Assembly: GCA_022695795.1 (NCBI GenBank)
Contig: MU404168.1
Location: forward strand, 62,001-126,000
Origin: Biscogniauxia marginata
Lineage: Eukaryota; Ascomycota; Sordariomycetes; Xylariales; Xylariaceae
DNA length: 64,000 nucleotides
Direction: 5' to 3'
Part shown: in pieces, positions 1-12,614 of the stretch
How the letters are laid out: each line of letters starts with the position of its first letter
How positions within the stretch are numbered: the stretch's first letter is position 1
Notes under the pieces: model-generated
The model's database searches: none
What the model was told of the DNA's origin: nothing
What the model saw: the letters and a program-made list of their open reading frames with translations, nothing else
Position numbers and translations under genes: made by a program

Positions 1-465
1 CCTATTTGCACCCTGTTCCTCATACACTAGCCATATATGGTATGTGGTCCACACACCTATCTATATACCTAACCCACTATACAACTGCAAGCCATTTACA
101 GGTCACTCTATAGCTTCAAATGTTTTCCAAGACTAAAACCAAAATTATCGTGGCGAACGAGAATAGCGCCGCCGCCGTTGTTTTAACTAATTATGAATTC
201 GAATTCGACAATTTTTTTTCGAAGGCCTAAGGACGCCTCGAGAGGCGCTACCTAACCTAGGGGTAGCTACGAGAGGCTTTTGGTCACTATTAGTAGCTAT
301 CACAGTTGCAGTTGTGATTGCAACTAAGGTAACTATCGCGAATAAAAAAGTAACTTCGATTGAGGTGTTCTATGTACCGAAAAATGGGTATTGCAGTTGT
401 CTATCCCAAAAATGGCTAGTATGTGAGGAACAGGGTGCAAATAGCCAGAAACAGGGTGCAAATAG
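1..465. mobile_element. MITE-like element with terminal inverted repeats
   Basis: The first 34 bases reappear as their reverse complement at about 412-445 with one or two mismatches. The right arm is followed by a second direct copy of the 15-base word AACAGGGTGCAAATA, reaching 465. The inside has no credible ORF and holds smaller palindromes (for example CGCCTCGAGAGGCG near 234). The size and long inverted arms fit a miniature inverted-repeat transposable element. The true left end may lie outside the window, so the target-site duplication cannot be checked. Confidence 0.55.
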
Positions 466-3400
466 GCGTTTCGTTGATGGTACAAGACTACTGGACTTTC
501 TGTAACAGCGCTGAAGGAGGTAAGGTAGGCGTTTTGCTAAAATGAAAAGACCTCGGCTTGCCGGGCCCTTGCGTTGCTCTTCCGTGTCATCTCATTTGTC
601 GAACTACTAAGTACCTAGACTAGGTAATTAATTAATTAATTAATTACACGACGACGACGACGACGACGACGAATTATGAATTCAAAGTACGTACGCATTA
701 CCTACCTCTTATAATACAATACATAAGGTTAATGTTCTCTTGCCCAGTTATAGCTACGCGTTAGGTGCACGTTGCTTCCTATCAACGCATAGCCATTACC
801 AATTACGTGTAATGGCTAGGTAGGTAACCTAGGTGGATTTCACATTTGATACTTCAATACCTACAGATTAGGTATAACGATTCATGCATAACTAGGAACC
901 TAGGCACATACTTGGTAACCTTAGGTGGTAGCTGCAGTAGTGTCCGGGGTATTCTTGTCGTCGGGATTGTGGATTCCAGCATCCATTTCTGCTGCTTCCA
1001 TTGCTTCCGCTGCTAATGCTACTACATACTGCTGCTGCTGCAAAGTTCCGATAGGCGGGACACGCCCGTTCGCGGGGAGGTGGAATTTGTGGGTTTGCGA
1101 TTGCTTTGCAAGCCCCAGCGGCTGCGATAAGGGTACGGGCAAATCAGAATGCCCATGTGTCAGTTCCGGCTGGTATGGTACGGACGAATGGTTTTGTTTC
1201 GTCCGAGTCGATATCCTGCAGGGCATATCATCGGCGTGTCCTTATCGCGACTAAGTTGCATGGATGAATGGAGGGTGGTGCGGCAAAAGAGGGATCTCGG
1301 ATTGTTTTGTCGTAGTAGTGAATCGTGATGGGGAGGGGAAAGGGTGAGAGAGGCGTGCGTGTGGTACATTTGGTATGTATGTCGATAGCGCCGGGAGAGG
1401 TTGTGACCGGTGTATTCCAGCAAGATACAGGTAATGCTAATAGTAACTAAAGGTACCTCCTAAATTCATGTTCGATAAGCTTTCCATTTTAGCTTAGCGT
1501 ATTTTCTAGCATGTGCTCTGCTGCAGCAACTTTCCACACAGCCGGGAGGAACACGTCCGAGACCTCAATCTTCCCCCCCATTCTTCTATTAATTCCGAAA
1601 ACTGCTTTCTTTCTTGCTGAAAGCATCCCCCCTCCCATCATTCCTGGATCGACCGCACCACATTCGCTCCCACACCACTCACGAGAGGACGCGCTTGTCT
1701 AACCGGGATCGTGCTAAGACTGGGATCTTCCATACATAAGCGCTCCCGAAACTTCGAATGACGAAAGAGACAAGGCTGAGACGCCGGCGGATTTCGACAC
1801 GTGAGGTGCCTCAGAGTTATCCTACTCAGGAAGAGGTAGCTTGGTCGTAGTATGACGTAAGACCCGAATCACATGTAGATACTCAGGATGTGGCGTTACT
1901 AGTACATAGATCACGAGGGCATACCTATTGGATAGGTACATACATGCGCCGTTCAATTTTCATACTACATACCTGATTTCAAATCGCCGGGTGGCTTATC
2001 TGTCTCCAAGAAAGCAGACACATATCTACCTGCCTATTCTAAGTACATGAACCCTCTCCGTTAACTGTCCTTTGGTATACAGCGCCCACGTGAGATTAAT
2101 ACCTGCCACGAAGTCTTTCCAGTATGGATAAGGGTATTGACGGCGTTGTTACGTGAATAGTTATAGCCATAGATACACCAGGGATGGCCTCTTTGCATAC
2201 AGAACAACCTCTTCGTTCTCGATTGTGACTGTACCTGTAATAACTCTCACCACTAGAGAAACCTCTGACATTACCCACCCTATCTTCTAAACATAAAGGG
2301 TATATATAAATATAGATTGGCGGCGGTTCATGGGAGCCTACGCTATATTAAAGTGAGAGTTCGTGAGATGTTTGCGACTCATACTTGCGCAGAGATGTCA
2401 AATTGAGTCGTCATGATACATACCTGAGCTACTTTATTTCAACTGTCTACATAATGTGGACTACGAGCCAACAGTAACGTTTTCTTAAGCATATAAAGTT
2501 TAAGACATCAGTATTTGCGAAAAGAAAAGCAAAAGAAAACGAGAAGCATAAATACTCTCGGAAATTTTAATTGGTATATATAGGTAGGTAGGTACCTAAG
2601 GTATTTAGTTAAAAAGATTAAGTTGGGTGATAAGTGCTCCAATTCGTCATACATGTAAAGTATATGTGTTGCTTATAATTTTTTATTATTTCTCTCGCGT
2701 ATCTGTTGTATCGAAGAGTAAAAATATATTGATTACCAACAACAATGGGGCGAACCAGGAAGAAAAGAATGTTGTGACCTGGAAACGGTCTAGCATCCTG
2801 TTTGTGCTGGCTGTACGGTTGGTTTGTCCCTGGGAGAGGACGGGGGAAAAAGGACGTAAGGAATCGCAGAAACGTTACCAGCTACTTGGTCAATGCTAAC
2901 AAAACCAATCCTCCTATACAACACACTGTAATTAGCTAAACGATGGTGGCTACTAGTTTCCTGGAGACATACCTAATTATCAGCCTAGATCTGATATTAT
3001 ATAATAGAGCGTTACCCTTCGCTTTGAATAAATAACGGCTAACTAGTTCATCCAACGTCCTTAGGCCCTTGGGACTGGGAAACATGCTGTGCTATGGTAC
3101 GTAGAATAGGGCAGCTTTTTCACTTGGAGTTGGTACCTTCGCAATGCCCAGGTATCGACCTTGTTGGACATCTACTCTGTGTATGCTCCACCAAGGCTCA
3201 ACGCGGAAGTGGCAGAAGCCCTTTTAGGAACTCTACCGAAGATACTTTCCTATTTATATGTGATCACCAGATGTAGTAAATAAATTTCAGAGATGAGTGC
3301 TTTTGGTTGGATACAGACACCTTGTTGTCTATCGGATCCAAGCACCGGCTATACCTTGTGTAGCAATGAAGACTGGTATAAGTAATGTGCTACCAGAAAA

Positions 3401-3743
3401 GTCAGCGTCAGGCCTTCTTTTATTTCCACATCTCATGTTAGGAATTGTACCGGCCAGATCATATGCCCCATTGCAATATTAACTGTTATATCAGCCGGTT
3501 CTTTGTCCTAGCTCATAGGGCGGCCATAGACTACAACACGCTCTCTGCAAGTACCAACCGTTAGTTAGTAGTTGTTACCGAACTTATATAAGTCCTTGTT
3601 TCTGGTGTTCTTTCCCTTTTCCTCGGTGGCCACAGACACAAGCTACGCTCAACCTTCACCCGTCATCCTAAGCAGCGGCCTCGCGGAACTTATGGATTAT
3701 CACACAATACAAAACCGAACCTCAAATTATATATGAAACTACG
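466..3743. other. Gene-poor intergenic DNA with simple repeats
   Basis: No convincing gene was seen. The stretch holds a tetranucleotide TAAT run (about 624-646) directly joined to an ACG trinucleotide run (about 646-672), plus many short TAGGTA/TACCTA words (for example 815-840 and 2580-2600). Short open frames on both strands at 921-1254 lack an ATG or any family signal. The last 100-200 bases are probably the promoter and leader of the gene starting at 3744. Confidence 0.6.
624..672. repeat. Compound microsatellite (TAAT)n-(ACG)n
   Basis: About five units of TAAT/ATTA are followed without a gap by about nine units of ACG. This is a direct reading of a simple-sequence repeat with no coding frame attached. 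Confidence 0.9.
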
Positions 3744-5140
3744 ATGAGTTCAAGCTCGACTACCGCTGGAACCCTTCGGTCTGATATATCTCGGACAGTA
3801 AATGCCGGTGGAATAACGGTGTTCGAGTGGCAACAGGCCGGCCACCAACCCTATGGCCAGAGCGCCGCCCCCTGCAACCAAAATTCAAAAGAAGCTCAAT
3901 TTGTAAGCTTGGAGATTATCACCCTTCCCTCTAAAGCTAAAGTACGGGCAGATAAATCTGGGTATCAAGCGCGCCATAATGATGCTGCATAGAGATAATG
4001 TGACGTCTGCTATACGCGACGTCATTGAATACGCTCGCAAGGACGCACACTTCAACAGCCACGTACGAACAGACCCCGGTCACATTGTGAGAGATTTCGT
4101 ATGTCATATAATGACCTCGGATCTCAAAGTCGGCTACCGCTATCCGCAAAGCGGCAATTGCTCCAATTTAGCTGAGGTTGATCTCTCGACGGGTATCATC
4201 TGGTTCAACAAACGCGTAAGTGACTTATCACCTGCTGTTGATTGCGATATCTTACTGAGACTTTTGTTGATACAATTATCGGAATAGACTGTAGAAACCT
4301 TTTCATCGTATTCTATCGAGCTCATGAATACTTTAGAACCCGGCAAGTCCAAAACTCGTCTAAACCACCTATTCATGGGCATTGTAGTGCCGGCCATTCA
4401 CGGGTGGAGTCGGATCCTAGCCTCCAGTATCTTGCGAGGGGACTTCGACGGCATGCCATTCGTCGAGAATCAGGTTCAAATCAGCAAATTTGCCAACGAG
4501 ATACTAGGACATAGACTCTACACCTTCTCCGAAGTCGAAAAAGAAAACACGCTATGGCTAGCCGAGGCCTTTGGAGACTATGTTATCGAGCTGCTATTCA
4601 GGGGGGAATTCAGCATACACACGAACTGCCCAGATCCTCGGGGCAAAGTTTCACATCCGGTGCGGGATGCTAAATCAGATCCAATTATTTGGTTCAGCTG
4701 TTAACAATTACTAGGCTGCGTATTCGATTGTCGACCGAAACTTCGGCATCAAGCCCTCATCCGTCGCGCAAAGCGGCATTCAGCCCTCGAAAGTCGAGGA
4801 ATACCGCCTCAGCGGGAAGTTCGTGGATATAATCTGCGGAATGGCACGTATGTGAAAAAGTAGTCTCCACACTTGTGTCGAGACCGACTCCTGGCTGACT
4901 TCGACGTATTAATTAGATTGGCCTGACAACACCGATAAATATCTTGAACCCGTCGTGGGCGTCAAAAAAAGGACACTTGTCGGCGAATTAGACACTATCA
5001 GGAAGAAGAGGCTAAGGCAATCTTCCCAGCCGCAAATGCTCACGAACCATCTATGGCGACAAGAGATAACAAGGGGGGGTTCGGGATCGGGATGGGCGTA
5101 TAAGCTTTTCCCCGACTATACTGGTCCAATGGCTCCATGA
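3744..5140 (+). CDS. Five-exon gene of unknown function
   Basis: I do not recognise the family. Five pieces join in phase: 3744-3902, 3970-4215, 4288-4659, 4715-4847 and 4917-5140, giving about 377 residues. Donors are GTAAGC, GTAAGT, GTGCGG and GTATGT, and every acceptor is an AG with introns of 55-72 nt. Open frames continue across all four joins, which is unlikely by chance. The middle exon has a hydrophobic stretch beginning HLFMGIVVPAIHGW, then an acidic helix-rich region around LWLAEAFGDYVIELLF. No signal peptide, zinc cluster or HExxH metalloprotease motif is visible. The C-terminus is basic, then Gly/Ser-rich. The least certain join is the first intron. It stands alone in a gene-poor stretch. 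It could be a lineage-specific gene or an eroded member of a metallopeptidase-like family; both are guesses. Confidence 0.5.
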
Positions 5141-6689
5141 GCCTTCGGCGAGTACGGTATAAACCCCATAGATGACACTGGTGGTATGGTGTATAATTAC
5201 TGTCACATATACAGTGACAGCCTTTTGATTTCAGGTAACACCAGTGGTCGCAGTTCAACGTTAGGCGACGATCTCGCCGACTCCCAGAGACTACCTACTT
5301 TCGACTCGTCCCGTGGCATTCTAACACTATTCTACCAGGGACCATATTTATAGGATACTGCAACCATCTATACTTAACGTTGAAGTAATTAGAGAGTCAT
5401 TATCTAATACTTAGTCCATTCGGCCACGGCTGACAAGCCATGCAGGAGCCTGGGCATACCGAAGCCCTTGAGGTTCTAGCTATCCGGGTATTGAATTTGA
5501 AAGGGCAGATCTGATGATAAGATATATTATTTGGACACGCAACTGGCATTATTTCTAATTTTCTTTTGGCTCCAGTCTCCCGCAGACTGTTCCAACGTTA
5601 TTCAGGCTCAAGAAAGGGCTGTGAATATTTTTACAAGATTAATATAAAAGAAGGATATGGAAGCTATCTATACAGTTACCGGAAAGCTCGTCTAATAACA
5701 CGGAAAGTTTAATGATATTTTATCAAAGCCTCACGGTTCCGTTCGTTGTGTACGACTTACTTCCTTCATGAATGACACGATGAGATGTGACACACCGAGT
5801 GTGCCCTTTGCACGTTGGCCTATGACCACTGGGAGAGGGTTACGAGAACGTCCCCGCCGTTGATCATTCTGATGTCAGTAACGATAACGTTTAGGTGCGA
5901 TATCATCCTAATACAGCCGTGAAGTAAGGGCGTACATCGGACTAAAAATATTTTAATCGGGGTCCAACGTGTCTATAGCTTCCTTTAAACGTCGCCAGAC
6001 AATTAGGTCACAGAGAAAAAACTACCTCACAACAGCTCCCTTCATTCTTAGTGACTAGGCACTTGATTTTAATATAGCTATAGGCATGGTGGCGATACCC
6101 CTGGATGGTGGGCGTATTCTGGCATGCAAAATCAAAGATGGGTTGCATTAACGACCTCAAAGTCAGAAAACGATTCGGGAGGAAACTAAACTTATTTCCG
6201 TAATTTGCTTCAAGGTCTTATTTACGGCGGATTATTTCGGGGGTGAGAGGATTGGGCTTGATATTGCATTGGAAGTTGAATGGTAGATTATATTAAGTAG
6301 AACGCAATGGTTGAGTCTGGAGTTTGCCTTACAGCAATGGTTCATTTATAGGATCTCTGATATTATTTGTATATTGTGATTGAGTGTGTACGGCTTCTAA
6401 CCAGCTTTCATTATCATTTGTAGCGTTGAGGTGTGTCGGGCTCCCGTCCCCTGATTGAACATGGCGTCTCGTTGGACTTCGTCGCTGATCTAACCCACCA
6501 CCGCTCATTAGGGTCTTTACTCCCAGAAACATCCCTTAAAGGAACGGGATACTATTCCACACTAGGTGCTCGATGTGCAAGTTAATCAATTCTGGTTTTC
6601 TGCCTGTTAGAGATAGGGAGTAAATAACAGGGGAGGAGAGGGGGGGAGATACCCTCGTTTAATATATAACAGATATCCAATGGACAGGG
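5141..6689. other. Intergenic, nothing recognised
   Basis: No open frame with family signal, no RNA gene and no clear repeat was seen. The minus-strand frame at 6329-6532 is short and of poor composition. Confidence 0.6.
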
Positions 6690-7858
6690 TTACGAGGGGA
6701 CAAAGCCTGCCAGGGCCGCATTCCTGTACGTTCCGTAATACCCTATCTTCAACGTGACGAGGTCCTTCAGGTAGGACAAGTCTACCACCGCCAGCGGAGA
6801 AGTATCCGCGGCCAGGAACTTTAGAACGCGGTTCGCAACCCAGACGGGGTTCTCGTCAGCTGTCGTGTGGTTATCAGCATAAGTTCGGGATGGTGTACAG
6901 AGCTTTGGACGATAGGAGAAGAGAAGAGAAAGGGAGAGGAGGGGGGCGGAGACGAGATAAGAAGACATAACTCACCGATCCAGTGGCCCGCTTTGGGAAT
7001 AATGTCGGTCTCTAGGTCTCTCGAGACTGGGCTGAACGACTGCCGCAACACCGACTCGATGCCGAGACTCGCCTCCCCGCCCATCGCCAGCACCGGCAGG
7101 TCAAGCGGGCCCCGTCCCAGCGTGTCTCTAAGAAATCTCGCATCGGCGCCGACCGTCGCGGCGGCGAAGGGCCCGAACATGGCCCGCAGGAAGCCGGGCT
7201 TGGCGAGGCTCGTCGCGTAGCGGTTGACCGTGTCTTCGCTGAAGGCCGTGGGGCCGGCGTAGCTGCCGTGGTAGAAGTACCACTCGAGGAAGCCCTTCTC
7301 GCGGCCCGAGATGAGGAACTCGGCCAGGTCCGGCACCTGGAAGATGGCCAGCTGCGGGTTCTGGTACAGGTCCCAGAAGGGCGCCGGTGTCGCCGCCTGC
7401 TCGTACCCGAACCCGGGCAGCGGGTACTCGACGAGGGCCAGCCGCCGCACGAGGCTCGGGTTCAAGGCCGCCAGGGCCGTCGCCATGCCCACGCCCTTGT
7501 CGTGCGCGAGGACGTACGTCGACGTGATGTTCAGGAAGTCGAGGACGCTTTTCAGGTCGGCGGCCGAGGCGGTGGCGCTGTAGTTTCCATCCGGCGGGAT
7601 GCTGGAGTCGCCGGCGCCACGGTTGTCGGGGGCGATGACGGTGTAGTTCTGGGCGAGGATGGGCCCGATAAACTGCCAAGTTAGGCTGAACTGGGGGTTC
7701 CCGTGGACGAGGAGGAGCGGCGGGCCTGACCCAGCATACCGGAAGTGGATGCTTACGTCTTGCAGGGCGACGCGGCCGTGCTCCCACTCGTCGAAGTTGG
7801 TGAGGGCTATAGCTACTTGGCTAGCCAACGATACGAAAGCCAGTTTGGTGAGATACAT
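6690..7858 (-). CDS. Secreted alpha/beta hydrolase (epoxide hydrolase / dehalogenase type)
   Basis: Two exons, 7858-6976 and 6859-6690, join through a GTGAGT...CGACAG intron of 116 nt and give 350 residues. The junction restores the run GHWIADENP, typical of the C-terminal catalytic-His region of epoxide hydrolases and haloacetate dehalogenases. Residues 1-20 form a signal-peptide-like hydrophobic start. The oxyanion motif is VHGNP (51-55), DNRGAGDS follows near 78, and the nucleophile elbow AHDKG has Asp at about 120 where many relatives have HDRG. An Asp nucleophile rather than Ser points to C-O or C-halogen bond hydrolysis, not a lipase. Exon 1 is far more GC-rich than the flanking DNA, which may reflect codon bias or different origin. 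The natural substrate cannot be told; export suggests an extracellular or cell-wall role. Confidence 0.85.
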
Positions 7859-9021
7859 CGTGTTGAGCTGAGGTGCAGGTTTCCTTAATGCGAAAGGCCT
7901 TAGTTCCCCAAGTCAAAATAGGGGGGTACAGCCGGTCTATCTATACGATGCCGTCTCATGGCCGTGAAGCCTCATCTTGAAGCAAATCTTGTGCCTCGAG
8001 GCTGAATTACTCAGCATCTTGCAGGCGCGTTCATCGCATCATAGTCATTGCTTGAATATGTAGACTATTATTTCTTTCACCTAACCTGCACTTTAGGGGA
8101 GAAGGCGGCTACGCTAAGGCGGACTGAACTAGTCTATCGTTACATCAATTCATCATATTATTCTCATAGTAACACTTTTCATGAGATTATTCAGCAATAT
8201 GATTTATAACCAAGTATAGCCAAGCCATCCTTTGTAATTAGAGTTGAGTGAAGTCCTGCCTGTAATTATTGGGAGGGGAATATTTTCCCCGGGTAAGATT
8301 TCCCTTTAAGCCCCGTATGCGAGAAGCTTATCGCAGGGGTAATAGCAAAGGAGTCAGGGGTCGCCCGTTATAATAAACACACCGTATGCAATGGATCAGC
8401 ATTCATAAATTGAGCAAACTGTTGGGTATTTCTACTGCCTATTGAAAATAACGACCGAAATATCCCTTCCTGAGACCACAATGTTATGGAAACCGGCTTG
8501 CCATCTTAGTTGTATACTACATGATTCCGAAGTTACCTCTGACGAGCTGGTTAGCAACATGAATGGGATTGGCATACATAGGCTACATCTAATATATGCC
8601 TGGTAAGTGGGTATTTTTTAGGTTCTCACACCTTGGGAAATAATAGCAGCTCGAGGTAATGTCAAAGGGCGTTAATGACACCCCGTCGCCATCAGTAAAG
8701 CCCTAGGGTGCCATGCTCCCTTCTTCTGCATGCTAGAGACATGTCATTTCCTTTGAAAGAATTTTTATGCCCGGTGGCCGGTGGTCGGAGCATTAGTGCT
8801 TAAGTGTTATATGGATCCAGGTCATACATTTTCCATCGGAGACGGATATAGTCCTTTCGTAAGATTGGCCACCAAATGAAATGTTTACGTCGATGAAGTA
8901 CCTTGAAGAGGCTCTCTTGAGCACCCATCATACTAGACATAGATCGAATCGCCATCCAACAGGAGGCTTGCGATATTGATTGCGTATCGGAAAACCTCTC
9001 CTTCATTGAAGGTGCAATTCG
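7859..9021. other. Intergenic region between hydrolase and QutR-like gene
   Basis: It holds the promoter of the hydrolase on its left and the 3' flank of the QutR-like gene on its right. A 68-codon minus-strand frame at 8800-9006 follows the repressor's stop codon. A GTAACG donor lies just at that stop, so an extra 3' exon cannot be fully excluded, but the frame has no family signal. Confidence 0.5.
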
Positions 9022-11500
9022 TTACCTCTGTGGCTGGAATGGAGCGCATTGCTTTTCCCAAGTCTCGTTGCAGACTCTCCGCATCAATCTCCGAGGCGCC
9101 TGTCGGCCAGTCATAAGTTCGAAGGCTTCCATAGCCATCTCACCCACAACCTCTAAGCCATCAATAATGACCCATGAAGTGTTTCCTTCCTCTCGAATCT
9201 TGCGAACTTGAATGACCAATGGGGTGATTAGGGGTTCATATGCAAGCTACGATATTTAAATTAGCTCTAGTGTAGAAGTAGGACTCAGGGAGCGTTCTAC
9301 GTACCTCAACCACTACGCCACCCGTAGGACTCCTAAGCCATAGCGGAGGCATCCTGAAGTCTACGGGCGGGTTATCGTCTGTGCCAGACGCCGGAATACA
9401 TGATAATATTATCGTGGGCTGCTGATATCCTTCTGGCCACAGTTCGCTGGCGGATTCAATGACACGGCAAACCCGATCTTGAACACTGCGCCGTCCTATA
9501 AGTCTATGCTGTTTTGCATACGTGTTGAAGTGCTGTGCAACTTCTTCTGCCTTTGATGCTGTCCTGTTATGGATGAAAATAAATCGACAGCCAAGCTTTA
9601 TTAAGGCATATATAGCTGCACGCGCCATACCGCCCGCCCCGATGACTAGCGCGGTAGTCCGAGATGGTTGGACGGAATTCCTGGGACTAATAGCTCGGCG
9701 TAAACAGGTCACAATGGAGCTCCAATCGGTATTATCACCATAAAACTTGTTCGTTGAACCGGTCTTGTTTCTGGAGTTGGCATGGTCCAGTATCGAGGTC
9801 GCCTCTCCGCGTAGTGGCAAAACCGTATTTGCTGCACCGATGGCGGTGGCATGAGAGCTTAGAAGGTTGAGACGCGACATGATGGCAACTTTAAAAGGTG
9901 CCGGCAAAGAAGCACCGCCAAAATTAGGTTCAGCAAGGATTCTGTCTACTTCCTCTATTGAAGTACATCGTTTCGCATCAAATGTATGTGGCATCATGTA
10001 GTGTTCATATGCCGCGCGATGCATCGAGGGAGATGCCGAGTAATAGACATTTGACCCCAATGAGTAGAAATTGAGCGGCTGTAGTGTACCATTGCGGAAA
10101 TAGTTACGAAGAGTTCCTCGCATAGTGTGAACTCCGGACAGCAGTTCTCGTGAGGACTTCTCTAAGGAATCATGGTAAACGGGGTTTAGGCTAGTACCCT
10201 GGAAAGGGCTCACGGCGCCGAAAACTGAGAAGTCGTAGGCTATCAGATGGGGCTTAGGGTCCGGTAAGACGTTGATCTTGTTTATGAGAACTTGCCGAAG
10301 CTCATCAGCCCGTTCTGGCAAACAGAACCTGGCGATACGAACGATATGGCACCCAAGCGACTGGCCGCGTAGGTAGCGCTGAATGTAGATATCGTCTGTC
10401 CACGGCGGCGCGCCGAATCCCCTAATCATATAGTTTCCGATGATCTTGGTCCTGCCTCGCATAGCAAGGACTTGTGAAACTAGCCCTTCACTCCTTTCTA
10501 GATCAAGACTTAGATAATCAACACCAAGACGAAGGCCATGAACCATCAACTCTAGGTCCATAACATCTTTTTCCTCGGGCGATCTTCGGCGCTCCTCCCG
10601 GGGGTTCTCTTCCACGTGATAAATGATGGGTACATCCAGCTTGCGGCGAATTAGTGCCACCTGTGCGGCGATAAAGTCAAGCATGTTACTGGGCCAAGTG
10701 TCGATGATAAGCTCAACCGCCTCCGCAGAAGCCTCGAAGTGAGCTAAATCTGTGTCCAGGCTCATGAGAACCGATAGCCGCAGATGCAAGACAAATGTAT
10801 GAATTCTGTATTCCGGGGGTATCGCTTTAATCGAGAATGGGTTTTCTACCCAAGACCGAGTCAATCCATGACCAGAGAGATTGTCGAGGAAGTTTTTGAA
10901 ATCTTGTTTCGCATGGACAAGCCTGGCAGAGCTCGTAGATGCGGAACGGAATGGGGTGTCCTCTGTTGGTTGGCCGTCCCCACTAGTATCCAGGAGGTTG
11001 AAATACTCCAGGTTAGAGAAATCGCGATGTCTCTGATCCGCAATGAGAAGACGTTCGGCGTCAGCAACTGGGAGCTTCAGCAATTTGTATAAATCCTCCT
11101 TGTCGCGATGAACGTAGATGATCGGGTTCGTTTCAACATAGGTTGAGAGGACGCTCCTGGTCTCATGAGAAAGCGTCCCCGTCGCGCACTCAATGACACA
11201 GTTCCGGCGGTTCGAGTCCAAAACCTGACTGAGCACAAGTGCCATCTGACTGTTGAAGGTCTCTCGTCCATATTTCTGCAGAAATGTAGCCCTGTTACAT
11301 CCGGTAGACTGTTCAAAGAAGTGATCTTCGGTAAGTAGCCGGCGCCCGAGATATTTCGCCGCGATGAACCCCAACGTCTTTTTCCCAGCACCGTGACAAC
11401 CTACGAGAATAATCGATGCATCTGGCGGGAATAATCTGTGGTTTGGCTGAGCCGAGCTCGTGGGCTCGTCAGGGATGTCACCATACTGTATACCTTCCAT
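9022..11500 (-). CDS. qutR: Quinate pathway repressor homologue (AROM-like, catalytically dead)
   Basis: Two exons, 11500-9305 and 9246-9022, are joined by a 58-nt GTACGT...CGTAG intron and encode 806 residues. The join restores VVVELAYEPLITPLV, a conserved C-terminal stretch of the family. The order matches the last three AROM domains seen in QutR/QA-1S: shikimate-kinase-like with P-loop GCHGAGKKT (34-42), then type I dehydroquinase-like, then shikimate-dehydrogenase-like with SASPSMH, YGDNTDW and the nucleotide loop IGAGGMARAA. The dehydroquinase-like part has VRIA where active enzymes have the Schiff-base Lys (VKIA), and the usual His of the SHH/SYH segment is absent. That is expected for a sensor/repressor rather than an enzyme. 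Known members bind quinate or shikimate signals and inhibit the zinc-cluster activator QutA/QA-1F. At 806 residues it is somewhat shorter than the 900-odd-residue classical proteins. No other quinate gene lies in the window. Confidence 0.88.
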
Positions 11501-12614
11501 GATGATGACTGTACCCTGAGCTCTATATTTGGTCTCAGAAAACCCCAGCCTTGCTAGTTTCTAATGAAAGGCTTGTTATCAATCGGATTGGTACGACTGA
11601 TGCCTTCTTATACGCCTAAGAAGGAACCTTGAAAATTGAAAACGGTCGCCACCGGCGGTCTCCGTCTCAATCCAAGGCAACAGATCAGCTCTTCATATCG
11701 CTTACCACTTCAACAACTTCGACGATCCCGCCAAGGGGCTTGATCGGAGGAGATCTAACGAGAACCAGACTACCGGTGCGTTGATCGGGTCTCCTCTGGT
11801 AATGCTGTTTCTCGGATTTAGAGATATGTTATAAGAAGCTTATGGCGAGTAATTCAATACAATGATTTTGATTTCACGGGGAGAAAAATGTGAAACTCGA
11901 TTCAGCATGAGCGAGAGGACCAAATGGTGTAGAGGTGGGCCGCGTTCGAAAACTATCAAGAGATCCGGCAAGATCATCGGCAAAGGATGGAGAATATTGG
12001 CCCTGGTGGAAGCTGAGAAATCGGGGATTACTGACAACACCAGCCACAGTCAGTTTGTCTCGGGCTGGGTTAGGTAGGTAGCCACAATCTTGGGCGCCTC
12101 AGGTACCTAGCGGAAGACATTGCATCCGACTTCCGATCTTGGTAGTTCCAGGTACCTGCCTCCCATTAGGTACTACTGTATCTCCTGTAGGTGGTACGGC
12201 CTAGTACCTACACTGAGTAAAGGTGCATTAGTAATCAAAGAGTCTAATAGCGACATTAAGCTACTAACCGAGGATAGGTAAGCTCTCAATTTAGGGGGGG
12301 CCGCGTCAAAAGTCGACCGTGCGCAAGTCCACCTCAACTCAATTGAACCGGCTTCACCCGGCAACACAGTATCACCCGCCCATACTTTACATCTAGGAGA
12401 CTTGGTATGTTTTATATCTAACTCTCTTATATTAGTCTAAGCCTGTAGGCTTCTGGAGCATCCTCATGTTCTGTCCTCGAAAGTTTCGAAGGTCGTTGCG
12501 ACAGCTCTCACCGTCATCGTTCTGAGAGCAAGACCCAAATCGCCTTCGTAAGACAATAGGAAAGGACAAGCCGGCGTGGAGACAACGGCGCCTAAGAAGC
12601 GTGTTGTGGAGGCT
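11501..12614. promoter_or_regulatory. Divergent intergenic region between qutR-like gene and zinc-cluster gene
   Basis: About 1.1 kb separates the two start codons, which point away from each other, so both promoters must lie here. The right part (12065-12215) is crowded with TAGGTA/TACCTA words, including GGTACC cores. A 71-codon plus-strand frame at 11862-12077 is not supported by any family signal. Shared control of the two regulators is an inference from the geometry. Confidence 0.5.

Noticed and set aside
921..1254. Overlapping open frames on both strands, one with hydrophobic start and Cys runs
   Set aside because: The plus-strand frame starts only at GTG; the Cys run comes from a TGC repeat. 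The minus frame has an ATG but low-complexity content and no family signal.
7128..7787. Long minus-strand ORF rich in Arg/Pro and plus-strand ORFs within 7268-7871
   Set aside because: Shadow frames of the GC-rich hydrolase exon.
8800..9006. Possible extra 3' exon of the QutR-like gene
   Set aside because: The family C-terminus is already complete at 9022 and the frame shows no related sequence.
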